Below, piece by piece: positions 40,686 to 48,672 of a DNA stretch of 52,579 bases. A program made the position numbers and the translations under genes. Below the pieces are notes generated by a model. The model made no database searches. It was not told where the DNA came from and saw nothing but the letters and a program-made list of their open reading frames with translations. Source of the stretch: Clostridia bacterium. GTDB lineage: Bacteria; Bacillota; Clostridia; Christensenellales; Aristaeellaceae. The stretch spans positions 1-52,579 of the forward strand of contig JAFUTW010000017.1 in assembly GCA_017484085.1 (NCBI GenBank), in the 5' to 3' direction. Positions within the stretch are counted from its first letter, which is position 1. Every line of letters begins with the position of its first letter.

Positions 40686-40800
40686 GCTCGGAACTCCTTA
40701 TGGTTATTGCGTCAGAAAGCCTCCCCCTTTTCAGGGGGAAGCTCCGGACGTGAAGAGGAGGGGAAAAGCCTGGGGCGGCTGCCCCGCTTGCAAAAGTGAT

Positions 40801-41616
40801 TTAATTGATTTCGGCAGCCTTTTCGGTGTGCTCCAGGATCCACTTGTCCACAGAGCCGTCGTCGATGATGGTCTGCAGCAGTTCGTTGACCTTGGCGACG
40901 AAGGCTTCATCGCCCTTCTTCATCGCGATACCGTACTCCTCGATGGTGGAGGAGCCGTCCGCGTAGGCGAGCTCGAAGCACTTGAGGCCGTCGTTGACGG
41001 CAACCAGGTTCTTCGCCAGCAGCGTATCGCAGACGATGGCGGAGAGCTCGCCGTTCTTGAGCGCAAGGCAAGCATCGGTGAGGAACTTGTACTGCTGCAC
41101 GGAAGCGCCGGAGTTGTAAAGCACACCGCTGTCCAGCATGATCGCGTCGCTGACCAGGAAGTCGCCCGTCGTGCCAAGATGCACGCCGATGGCCTGGCCG
41201 GCCAGGTCGTCCAGCACCTTGACCGTGTCATTATCGTCGTTCACGATGATGTACTGCTGGGCATTGGTGTAGGGGACGGAGAAGTCGACAGCGTCCTTAC
41301 GCTCTTCCGTGATGGTCATGGCGGCGATGGCCACGTCGATCTCGTCGCTCATCAGGGCGGTGGAGAGAGAATCGAAAGCGATGTTCTTCACTTCCAGTTC
41401 CACACCCAGCTGTGCGGCGATATAAGCGCCGATCTCGATATCGGATCCGGCAGGGTCGCCGTTCGCGCCGATGTACTCAAAGGGGGGCCAGGCGGCATCC
41501 GTGCCCATAACGAGCTTGCCGGCGGCCTGGATGGAATCCAGCTTGCCGTCCGCCAGGGAGAGGGAAGCGGTGAGGCACAGGGCCAGGATAAGCAGTGCGA
41601 TAAGCGTCTTTTTCAT
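40801..41616 (-). CDS. Polar amino-acid ABC transporter binding protein
   Basis: Predicted 271-residue family 3 solute-binding protein. Signal peptide residues 1-21 without a lipobox (LALCLTASLSLA, cysteine in an unsuitable context). The mature part begins with KLVMGTDAAWPPFEYIGANGDPAGSDIEI (region 31-59); the DIEI motif and FSVPYTNAQQY are typical. The AAAGGAG ribosome binding site supports ATG 41616 rather than an upstream in-frame ATG at 41640. Ligand may be arginine, methylarginine or citrulline, by context with the DDAH-type gene only. Confidence 0.9.
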   Translation of the reverse strand: MKKTLIALLILALCLTASLSLADGKLDSIQAAGKLVMGTDAAWPPFEYIGANGDPAGSDIEIGAYIAAQLGVELEVKNIAFDSLSTALMSDEIDVAIAAMTITEERKDAVDFSVPYTNAQQYIIVNDDNDTVKVLDDLAGQAIGVHLGTTGDFLVSDAIMLDSGVLYNSGASVQQYKFLTDACLALKNGELSAIVCDTLLAKNLVAVNDGLKCFELAYADGSSTIEEYGIAMKKGDEAFVAKVNELLQTIIDDGSVDKWILEHTEKAAEIN

Positions 41617-41657
41617 AGGAAGGCTCCTTTCTGAATGCAAACGTTAGAATATGCATG

Positions 41658-41685
41658 ATTATACGCAATAATTTGTATATGTCAA
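41658..41685 (-). promoter_or_regulatory. Promoter and possible operator of the amino-acid transporter operon
   Basis: Minus-strand TTGACA (41685-41680) and TATAAT (41663-41658), spacer 16. The -35 box lies inside an imperfect inverted repeat GCAATAAT / ATTATTTGC spanning about 41665-41696, a candidate regulator site. The rest of 41641-41929 holds a second promoter and no gene. Confidence 0.75.
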
Positions 41686-41812
41686 GCATTATTTGCATAA
41701 ATTTTCAATTTATTTGAATTTTTACTGTTTGGAGACCTGCGGGGGATGCCAAACTCCGGCGTCGCTCACGGGCACGCTTCTTTGTTCACGGGCAAAAACA
41801 CGGCCCTGAACC

Positions 41813-41841
41813 TTGATTCGGGAAGAGGGTTGGGATAAAAT
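41813..41841 (+). promoter_or_regulatory. Promoter of the phosphohexomutase gene
   Basis: TTGATT (41813-41818) and TAAAAT (41836-41841), spacer 17, about 90 bases before the start. Confidence 0.6.
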
Positions 41842-41929
41842 GAAAGGTGAAGTTTCAGCAACGACAGCTGCGGACATGTTTCATGTTCAAGCAGCGGAAA
41901 GAGTACGCTATATAAGGAGGAAACGCGCT

Positions 41930-43426
41930 ATGGGTATCGCATCTCTCATCTCCGGTTCCGATGTGCGGGGCAAGGCCATCGGGGAAGGCGCCGCTTTGAC
42001 GGAGGCCGTCGGCCACCGCCTCGGACAGGCATTTGTCCGTTATCTCAAGGATCACGGCGTCGCAGCACCCAAGGTTGCCGTCGGCCGCGATCCGCGCCTG
42101 TCGGGCCCCAGCCTGGAGAAGGCCATCGCGGAAGGCATGGCGAGTGCCGGCGCGAAGGTCACGCGTTTCGGCCTGGCTACGACGCCGGCCATGTTTATGG
42201 CTTTGGTGCGCCCGGAGTTCGGCGGCGATGCTTCCGTGATGGTGACGGCCAGCCACCTGCCGTGGGAGCGCAACGGCTATAAGTTCTTCCTGCCGGACGG
42301 CGGCATCACGGGCAAGACGCTGAAGGAGATTCTCGCCCTCGCGGATTCTGAGGAAGACTTTACGGCGCCCGGCGGCAGTCTTGCCGAGATGGATTTCCTG
42401 CCCGTCTACGCGGGGCTGCTGGAGGAGAAGATCCGCTCCGAACTCGGCGGCGAAAAGCCGCTGGCGGGCCTCAAGGTCGCGGTGGACGCCGGCAACGGTG
42501 CGGGCGGCTTCTATGCTTCGCTGCTCTCCGATCTGGGCGCCGACACCTCGGGAAGCCAGTTCCTCACGCCGGACGGGCATTTCCCCAACCACATCCCCAA
42601 CCCCGAAAACCCGGAGGCCATGGACGCTGTGAGCCGCGCCGTGGTGGAGAGCCATTCCGATCTCGGCGTGATCTTTGATACGGACTGCGACCGCGCGGCG
42701 ATCGTGGATGCCGAGGGGCGTGAGATCAACCGCAACCGGCTGATCGCCCTCATCTCCGCCGTGCTGCTGGCTGCCGAGCCGGGCGCGACCATCGTCACCG
42801 ACAGCGTCACCAGCTCCGGCCTTGCCGACTTTATCGCAGCCCATGGCGGCGTGCATCACCGCTTCAAGCGCGGTTACCGCAACGTCATCGACGAGAGCCG
42901 CAGGCTCTGCGCCGAGGGCATCTCCAGCCCGCTGGCTATCGAGACGAGCGGCCACGCGGCACTTCGGGAAAACTACTTCCTGGATGACGGCATGTACCTC
43001 GTCACCCGGCTCATCATCGAGGCCGTGCGCATGCAGCGCGCGGGGAAGAAGCTGACGGAGCTCATCGCGGACCTCCGCGAGCCGGCGGAGAGCGCGGAAA
43101 TCCGCTTCGCCATCACGGATCCTGATTTCCGCACGGCGGGACAGAAGGCCATTGACGCGGTGGAAGCGCACGCCGAGGCGGAGGAAGCCTGGCACATCGC
43201 ACCGGACAACAGGGAAGGCATCCGCGTGTCCTTTGATCTGGACGGCAAAGCAAACGCGGCCTGGTTCCTGCTGCGCCTTTCCCTGCACGACCCGGTGCTG
43301 CCCCTCAATCTGGAGAGCGACGTGCCCGGCGGCATCCGCGAGATGGGCAGCCAGCTCCTTTCACTGCTCTCGCCGATCCCCGGCATCGAAGTAAGCCCGC
43401 TTGAGAAGTATCTGGCGGAGCACTGA
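41930..43426 (+). CDS. Phosphomannomutase/phosphoglucomutase family protein
   Basis: Predicted 498-residue alpha-D-phosphohexomutase. The phosphoserine loop is TASHLP with Ser108; the metal loop is FDTDCDR with Asp250, Asp252 and Asp254; the sugar-binding loop is ETSGH near residue 343; a phosphate-binding DNREGIRVSFD block lies near 424-434. It interconverts hexose 1- and 6-phosphates for glycan precursor synthesis. AAGGAGG at 41914-41920 is 9 bases before ATG 41930; the frame is open further upstream but without family sequence. It appears monocistronic. Confidence 0.9.
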   Translation: MGIASLISGSDVRGKAIGEGAALTEAVGHRLGQAFVRYLKDHGVAAPKVAVGRDPRLSGPSLEKAIAEGMASAGAKVTRFGLATTPAMFMALVRPEFGGDASVMVTASHLPWERNGYKFFLPDGGITGKTLKEILALADSEEDFTAPGGSLAEMDFLPVYAGLLEEKIRSELGGEKPLAGLKVAVDAGNGAGGFYASLLSDLGADTSGSQFLTPDGHFPNHIPNPENPEAMDAVSRAVVESHSDLGVIFDTDCDRAAIVDAEGREINRNRLIALISAVLLAAEPGATIVTDSVTSSGLADFIAAHGGVHHRFKRGYRNVIDESRRLCAEGISSPLAIETSGHAALRENYFLDDGMYLVTRLIIEAVRMQRAGKKLTELIADLREPAESAEIRFAITDPDFRTAGQKAIDAVEAHAEAEEAWHIAPDNREGIRVSFDLDGKANAAWFLLRLSLHDPVLPLNLESDVPGGIREMGSQLLSLLSPIPGIEVSPLEKYLAEH

Positions 43427-43660
43427 GGTTTAACCACGGAATGAGGTAACAGTCGCTCGTATAATCTCATCCACCGTGCTTGTGCACGGTCCCCCTTTCC
43501 TCGCCGGGAGGCATCCTCGTTCTTTCAGAACGGGATCAACCCCAAAGGGGAAGGCAAGACCACCCTTTCAGGCAGATTTCGTTTGATAACAGATATCAGC
43601 GGTAATGCCGTTGATCCTTGACGCTTCCGAAGCCGGAGGCATCATAAAAGGAGGTTTACC
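43427..43660. repeat. Gene-free, hairpin-rich spacer
   Basis: No gene is visible. Three perfect hairpins follow one another: ACCGTGC / GCACGGT (43473-43490), CGTTCT / AGAACG (43518-43532) and CCCC / GGGG (43540-43550). A longer pairing of CACGGAATGAG near 43435 with CTCATCCACCGTG near 43466 is also possible. The style is that of dispersed intergenic palindromes of Clostridia; its copy number cannot be judged from one window. Confidence 0.45.
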
Positions 43661-44647
43661 ATGATCAATCTCGCGATCCTGGGCGCCGGCAAGATCGCCG
43701 GAACCATGGCGGACACCGTCTGCCGGATGAGGGAAGCCGGACGGGACAGCGTACGCCTGTATGCGGTGGCCGCAAGGGACGGCGGCAGGGCGGCGGCCTT
43801 TGCCGCGCAGTACGGCATCCCCGTATCCTACGGCAGCTATGAAGAGATGGCGAAGGACCCGCAGGTGGACCTTGTCTATGTCGCCACGCCGCATTCCCAT
43901 CACGCGGAGCACATGAAGCTGTGCATCGAAAACGGGAAACACATCCTGTGTGAAAAAGCCTTCACCGCCAACGCAAAACAGGCGGAAGAGGTGTTCGCGC
44001 TGGCGAAGGAGAAGGGCGTGCTGGTCTGCGAGGCGATCTGGACGCGGTATCAGCCCATGCGCGCGGTCATCCGCGACCTTGCGTTTTCCGGCATCGTGGG
44101 CGCGCCGCGCTCCATCCAGGCCGACCTTTCCTATCCCATCGAATGGAAGGCGCGCATCACGGAGCCGGAGCTCGCCGGCGGCGCGCTGCTGGACGTAGGC
44201 GTCTACGCCATCAACTTTGCGGAGATGGTCTTCGGCCGGCCGGATGCCGTCTGCGGGCATGCCGTCCTGTCGGACAAGGGTGTGGACATGACAAACAGCA
44301 TGACCTTCGTCTGGAACGACGGCCGAATGGGCATCCTCTCCTCGGGCGCGACGGCGCTTTCGGAGCGCGAGGGCATCATCCGCTGTGAAAACGGCTTCCT
44401 GCGGGTATCGAACATCAACAACCCGGAGCGCGTCATCGTCTATAACCGGCAGTACGAGGAGATCCGCCGCATCGAGCGCCCGGATCAGCTGACGGGCTAC
44501 GAGTACGAGGTGGAAGAAGCCGCGCGCTGCATCGAACAGGGGCTCACTGAGTGTCCCTCCATGCCGTGGGATGAGACGCTGCATATCATGCGGGAGATGG
44601 ACGAACTGCGCCGCCAGATGGGCGTGCACTATCCGTTTGAGGACTGA
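43661..44647 (+). CDS. Gfo/Idh/MocA family oxidoreductase
   Basis: Predicted 328-residue NAD(P)-dependent dehydrogenase. The nucleotide fold starts AILGAGKIAGT, with the conserved lysine in HILCEKAFT (EKP-like motif near residue 95). The AIWTRYQP motif near residue 127 is shared with the dihydrodiol dehydrogenase-like branch. Substrate is a sugar or polyol by family. AAAAGGAGG precedes ATG 43661. The acetyltransferase gene follows 6 bases after the stop, suggesting joint action on a sugar. Confidence 0.9.
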   Translation: MINLAILGAGKIAGTMADTVCRMREAGRDSVRLYAVAARDGGRAAAFAAQYGIPVSYGSYEEMAKDPQVDLVYVATPHSHHAEHMKLCIENGKHILCEKAFTANAKQAEEVFALAKEKGVLVCEAIWTRYQPMRAVIRDLAFSGIVGAPRSIQADLSYPIEWKARITEPELAGGALLDVGVYAINFAEMVFGRPDAVCGHAVLSDKGVDMTNSMTFVWNDGRMGILSSGATALSEREGIIRCENGFLRVSNINNPERVIVYNRQYEEIRRIERPDQLTGYEYEVEEAARCIEQGLTECPSMPWDETLHIMREMDELRRQMGVHYPFED

Positions 44648-44653
44648 CGCGGC

Positions 44654-45265
44654 ATGAACCATAAGGAAAGGATGCTCTCCGGGCTGCCGTACAAAGCCTG
44701 GCTGGACGGCCTTGAGGAAGAGCGGCTGGAGAACAAGAAGAGGATTTACCGGTTCAACCACCTTCCGCCCGAGGAGTGGGACAGGCAGGATGCGCTGCTG
44801 AGGGAAATCCTGGGAAAAGCAGGAAAGAATGTGCATATCGAGCCGCCCTTTCACTGCGACTACGGCTATAACATCGAGGTCGGGGACAACTTCTTTGCAA
44901 ACTACAACCTCGTCATCCTGGATGTGGGAAAGGTGCGCATCGGTGACAATGCCCAGATCGCGCCGAACGTCTCGCTTTACACGGCAGGGCATCCGGTCCA
45001 TCCGGAGAGCCGGAACACGGGCTACGAGTACGGGATCGGCATCACCATCGGCAACAACGTGTGGCTCGGCGGCAACGTGTGCGTCCTGCCGGGCGTGACC
45101 ATCGGCGACAACGCGGTGATCGGCGCGGGCAGCGTGGTGACGAAGGACATCCCGGCAAACTGCATCGCGGCCGGGAACCCTTGCCGGGTCATCCGCCGGA
45201 TCACGGAAGCAGACAGGGACTTCTACTTCCGCGACAGGCGGTTTGACGTTGAGGATTACAAGTAA
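44654..45265 (+). CDS. Maltose/galactoside O-acetyltransferase family protein
   Basis: Predicted 203-residue left-handed beta-helix acetyltransferase. The N-terminal MAC-type helix region (ERMLSGLPYKAWLDG) is followed by hexapeptide repeats (VGDNFFANYNLVILDVGKVRIGDNAQIAPNV, given as the region 78-108) and the catalytic histidine in YTAGHPVHP. The C-terminus has PANCIAAGNPCRVIR. Acetyl-CoA is the donor and a sugar the probable acceptor. It is translationally close to the oxidoreductase gene. Confidence 0.92.
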   Translation: MNHKERMLSGLPYKAWLDGLEEERLENKKRIYRFNHLPPEEWDRQDALLREILGKAGKNVHIEPPFHCDYGYNIEVGDNFFANYNLVILDVGKVRIGDNAQIAPNVSLYTAGHPVHPESRNTGYEYGIGITIGNNVWLGGNVCVLPGVTIGDNAVIGAGSVVTKDIPANCIAAGNPCRVIRRITEADRDFYFRDRRFDVEDYK

Positions 45266-45306
45266 AGCGGCGGATCATGCCGGCAAAAGACAGACAAGAC
45301 AGCAGC

Positions 45307-45340
45307 GGCTGCCCTCCGATTCGGACGGCAGCCATTTTTT
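45307..45340 (+). terminator. Terminator after the acetyltransferase gene
   Basis: GGCTGCC (45307-45313) pairs with GGCAGCC (45327-45333), with TCCGA / TCGGA stacked inside, followed by ATTTTTT. Confidence 0.8.
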
Positions 45341-45351
45341 ATATTTTTGGC

Positions 45352-45407
45352 TTGACAATTCCTGTTTTATCCTTATAATTATCAATAGTAATTATCAGAG
45401 GTAATTA
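45352..45407 (+). promoter_or_regulatory. Promoter and operator region of the marR-flavoprotein operon
   Basis: TTGACA (45352-45357) and TATAAT (45374-45379), spacer 16. Right behind the -10 box, TAATTATCA occurs twice and TAATTA twice more (up to 45407), forming overlapping direct and inverted repeats that a MarR dimer could bind for autoregulation. Confidence 0.75.
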
Positions 45408-45409
45408 AA

Positions 45410-45853
45410 ATGAAAGTGGAAAGCGTGAAACTGATCCTGGATGCCTGCCAACAGGCCTCACAGCTGCAGCGGCTTCTGCCTGCGCTCCCGGAGGGCATCA
45501 CTCCGCGCTGCGTGCGTGTCATCGAGCAGATCCGGCGCCTGTCGGAGAACGGCAGCACCGTACGGGTCAGCGATATCAGCGAGATGCTGGATGTCACCCG
45601 TCCGGGCATCACAAATGTGCTGCGCGATCTGGAAGAGATGGGCTATGTGGAAAAGCAGCGTGACGAGGCGGACAGCCGGATCGTCTTTGTCTCCCTGACG
45701 GAAAAGGGAGAGGCGCTGTACCGGCGCTATGTTCAGGACTATCACCGGCACCTCTGTACGGTCTTTGACGAACTGGGGGATGAAGGGGCCAGGGAGATGG
45801 CCCGCATGATCCGGTTTGTCGTTTCTGCTGTCGCGACCGATACGGACTATTGA
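45410..45853 (+). CDS. MarR family transcriptional regulator
   Basis: Predicted 147-residue regulator. The winged helix is at about residues 37-100: VSDISEMLDVTRPGITNVLRDLEEMGYVEKQRDEADSRIVFVSLTEKG (region 57-104). Flanking helices form the dimer interface. AGAGG lies before ATG 45410, close to the operator-like repeats. The secreted flavoprotein gene follows 61 bases downstream without a clear promoter, so the pair should be one transcript, with the regulator sensing a substrate or inhibitor of the flavoprotein. Confidence 0.9.
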   Translation: MKVESVKLILDACQQASQLQRLLPALPEGITPRCVRVIEQIRRLSENGSTVRVSDISEMLDVTRPGITNVLRDLEEMGYVEKQRDEADSRIVFVSLTEKGEALYRRYVQDYHRHLCTVFDELGDEGAREMARMIRFVVSAVATDTDY

Positions 45854-45914
45854 TTCCGGCATAAGGCGGAAAACGCCCTGCATAAAATGGAAGTAGAGAA
45901 AGGAGATCCCCTAA

Positions 45915-47771
45915 ATGAAAAAGCTGATTTCACTCCTGCTGTGCACTGCACTGCTGGCATGCTGCGGGTCTGCGCTGGCTGAGACCTTTTCTGCCAGTGA
46001 AGCAGGCTTCGGCGGAGACGTTACCGTAAATCTGACCGTGGAAGACGGAAAGCTCTCTGAGGTTACAATCGAGGGAGTCGGCGAGACGGCAGAACTGGGC
46101 GGTGCGGCCATGCCCGTACTGGCGGATGAGATCCTTGCGGCTGCTTCGCCTTACGTGGATGCGGTGGCGGGCGCCAGCGTGACCAGTGCCGCAGTTATCG
46201 CGGCGGCGGAGAAGGCTTTTGCCGAAGCCGGCCTTGCCGTGGAAAAGCCCGAAGAAGTCCGGGGCGAGGATGAGACCGCATCCGCTGATGTCGTGGTCAT
46301 TGGCATGGGCGCTTCCGGCACTTTTGCTGCAGTCTCCGCAGCGGAAAACGGCGCAAAGGTCATCGGCATCGAGATGACCAACGGGCTTGGCGGCATGGGC
46401 AACGCCGCGCAGGGCATGTTCGCGATCGACAGCGTTCTGCAGCATGAGCGATACGGCGACGACCTCGGCAGCGACGAACAGTATTGGTTTGAGCACATCT
46501 TTGACCGCACCCAGTACCTGGGCAACGGCCAGCTGATCCGCATGCTGGTCCGGGAGAGCAAGAACACCGTGCAGTATGTGCTGGATCATGACATTCCGAT
46601 GTACCTTTCGGCGCAGCCCCAGCAGATCGCCCACTTCGGCGAGACGATCGTCTACCACCGCTGGAACAACGCGCAGCCCTTTGACCATATGGCCGAGTAT
46701 CTGACCTCCACCGGCGTGGACGTCCGCTTCGGCGTCCATGCGGACAGTCTGGAAAAGGCGGAGGACGGTACCTGGAATATCACCTGCACCAAGGCGGACA
46801 ACGGCACTCTGACGGTCAATGCCAAAGCCGTCATCATGGCGACCGGTTCCTTTGCCGGCAACGAGGCTATGATGCGTGAAGCGCTGGGCGATGACGTCTA
46901 TGAGGCGGCCTTTGTCATCGGCGGCTGCGACGGCACCGGTCTTGAGATGCTCTACAGCGCCGGCGCTGCCAAGGGCGAGCTGCTGACCATGAACCACGGC
47001 GTCGGCCCGCGTGCGGCCTCCACGCCGGACGGCGGCGCCATCAAGGTCGCCACCCATCTGACCATGAATACGCCCTGCCTGTGGGTGAATCGCCAGGGCA
47101 AGCGCTTCATGAACGAAGACTTGCTCAAGGACACTGTCGAATTCTCCTCCGCCGTGCTGGCGCAGGGCGGCTACGCTTACACCATCGTTGATGAAGCGAC
47201 CGTGGACCGCTGGGCGGACGCAAGCCAGGAGAACACCGGCAGCTGGATCCATTACTGGGATCAGAACGGCATGCTGGATGAAAACGGTGAGCATACCATC
47301 TATCATGCGCCGATCAGCAAGGATGATTTCCTCTCTGATTTCGAAGCGCTGACGGCTTCCGGCGACGGCATCGTGGCAAATACGATCGAAGAAGCTGCGG
47401 CCTTCATCGGCTGCGATCCCGAGACGCTGGCAGCGACCATAGAAAACTACAACGGGTATGTCAAGGCAGGCAAGGACGACGAATTCTTCAAGGATCCGGA
47501 GGATCTGCTCTGGACTGTGGAGCAGGGCCCGTTCTACGTCACCAAAGGCTATAACGCTGTACTGGGCGCTCTGGGCGGCGTCAACGCCACTGAAAAGCTG
47601 GAAGTGCTGACCAGCAGCGATGAGGTCATCCCCGGCCTTTATGCCACGGGCAACAACCTCTCCGGCATCTCCGTTGCAGCATACGGCAACGTGGAAGGCG
47701 TCGGGCTTTCCACCGCGCTGACCACAGGCCGTATGGCAGGCGTGAACGCTGCTGCATACGCCGCGGAGTAA
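45915..47771 (+). CDS. Divergent secreted FMN/FAD flavoprotein under MarR control
   Basis: Predicted 618-residue exported flavoprotein. The signal peptide (MKKLISLLLCTALLACCGSALA) contains two cysteines, so either SPase I or lipoprotein processing is possible. The FMN_bind domain spans about residues 25-100; AGASVTS (85-91) marks the flavinylation site, with Ser88 where Thr is usual. The FAD domain starts VVVIGMGASG. Compared with the other flavoprotein in this window, it lacks the HP and TRD motifs (LKD instead of TRD), has no HHxMGG and no GEVTGGVHGANRLGGNA; its C-terminus reads GNNLSGISVAAYGNVEGVG. So it should act on a substrate other than fumarate. AAAGGAGA precedes ATG 45915. Confidence 0.85.
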   Translation: MKKLISLLLCTALLACCGSALAETFSASEAGFGGDVTVNLTVEDGKLSEVTIEGVGETAELGGAAMPVLADEILAAASPYVDAVAGASVTSAAVIAAAEKAFAEAGLAVEKPEEVRGEDETASADVVVIGMGASGTFAAVSAAENGAKVIGIEMTNGLGGMGNAAQGMFAIDSVLQHERYGDDLGSDEQYWFEHIFDRTQYLGNGQLIRMLVRESKNTVQYVLDHDIPMYLSAQPQQIAHFGETIVYHRWNNAQPFDHMAEYLTSTGVDVRFGVHADSLEKAEDGTWNITCTKADNGTLTVNAKAVIMATGSFAGNEAMMREALGDDVYEAAFVIGGCDGTGLEMLYSAGAAKGELLTMNHGVGPRAASTPDGGAIKVATHLTMNTPCLWVNRQGKRFMNEDLLKDTVEFSSAVLAQGGYAYTIVDEATVDRWADASQENTGSWIHYWDQNGMLDENGEHTIYHAPISKDDFLSDFEALTASGDGIVANTIEEAAAFIGCDPETLAATIENYNGYVKAGKDDEFFKDPEDLLWTVEQGPFYVTKGYNAVLGALGGVNATEKLEVLTSSDEVIPGLYATGNNLSGISVAAYGNVEGVGLSTALTTGRMAGVNAAAYAAE

Positions 47772-47785
47772 ACCTCTCTTAAATC

Positions 47786-47824
47786 AAAAATCTGCTTTCC
47801 TCTGAAAGGAAGGCAGATTTTTTT
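47786..47824. terminator. Bidirectional terminator between flavoprotein and rhomboid genes
   Basis: AAATCTGC (47788-47795) and GCAGATTT (47813-47820) with a further TTTCC / GGAA pairing inside, flanked by A and T runs on the two sides. Confidence 0.85.
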
Positions 47825-47842
47825 GTGCCCGGGGGGAAAAGC

Positions 47843-48430
47843 TTACCGCAGCGAGATCCCACCGGCGATGAAGCCGAAGAAGGCGCCTACAAGGCCGCCG
47901 GCCAGATGAGCGAGGTAGGAGATGCTGCCCGCGCCGGTAAAGGCCTGGTGCAGCTGCTGCCCCGCGTAAAGCACGGCGACGAGGATGAAGGTGAGCGGGA
48001 TGGCGCCGTTGTTGTCGCCGGTAAAGGAAGAGAGCAGGATAAAGGCGAACACCACGCCGCTGGCGCCCATCAGCCGCGTGCCGGGGAAGAGCACGAAGTG
48101 CAGGACGCCTGTCACCAGTGCAGCCGTGAGCATGACGACGAGCAGTGCCTTGCTGCCGTACTTCTCTTCCAGCATCGGCCCCAGGATGAGCAGGAGCATC
48201 AGGTTGCCGATGAGGTGGTCCCAGGAGCTGTGCCCGAAGACGTGCGTGACAAAGCGCAGCCAGGTGAACGGACTGAGCAGCGGACTGCGGTAAACCGAGA
48301 AGAGCAGCCGGTTGCTTGCGCCGCCGGTGAGGATACCGAGGATATAACTGCAGGCACACAGCGCCGTAAAGCCCAGAACGGCAGGGGAATTGAAAGAAAT
48401 GCGGAACTTTGACCAGTTGATGTTTGCCAT
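47843..48430 (-). CDS. Rhomboid family intramembrane serine protease
   Basis: Predicted 195-residue membrane protein with about six helices. The catalytic serine is Ser124 in MGASGVVFAF, the histidine His175 in YLAHLAGGLVGA; the HLIGNLMLLL segment (72-81) with His72 and Asn76 is also family-typical. It cleaves membrane proteins within or near the bilayer. The ATG is at 48430; GGACAG(G) upstream is a weak ribosome binding site. Confidence 0.92.
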   Translation of the reverse strand: MANINWSKFRISFNSPAVLGFTALCACSYILGILTGGASNRLLFSVYRSPLLSPFTWLRFVTHVFGHSSWDHLIGNLMLLLILGPMLEEKYGSKALLVVMLTAALVTGVLHFVLFPGTRLMGASGVVFAFILLSSFTGDNNGAIPLTFILVAVLYAGQQLHQAFTGAGSISYLAHLAGGLVGAFFGFIAGGISLR

Positions 48431-48549
48431 GGGGCCTGTCCTTTCTGTCGGGAGGTTAACGCTGACAATGACTTGGCAGCGCTGATTTCCAGCACAGTTT
48501 AACAGCAGGAAAGGGACACGTCAACCTTGCATCTGGAGAGAAAGATGGT

Positions 48550-48583
48550 TTGACAAAACATAAGTGGAGTAGTATCTTATAAT
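48550..48583 (+). promoter_or_regulatory. Promoter-like elements with unusual spacing
   Basis: Perfect TTGACA (48550-48555) and perfect TATAAT (48578-48583) but separated by 22 bases, five more than ideal. Either a different -35 is used or an activator that untwists the spacer (MerR-type) is needed. They precede the secreted SH3-like gene by 90 bases. No other gene is seen in 48431-48672. Confidence 0.45.
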
Positions 48584-48672
48584 ACCGAATGAATATATTA
48601 TTTCGGGCCGGGTCGCACGAAACCGGATCAGCAAACTGCATCCGCGGTCCAGTCCGGAGAAGGAGGAGAGCC

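Noticed and set aside
39126-40799. Long open frame on the plus strand (557 codons)
   Set aside because: It lies opposite the DDAH-type enzyme and the ABC permease, both of which have conserved active-site or coupling motifs. The amino acid composition is that of a shadow frame.
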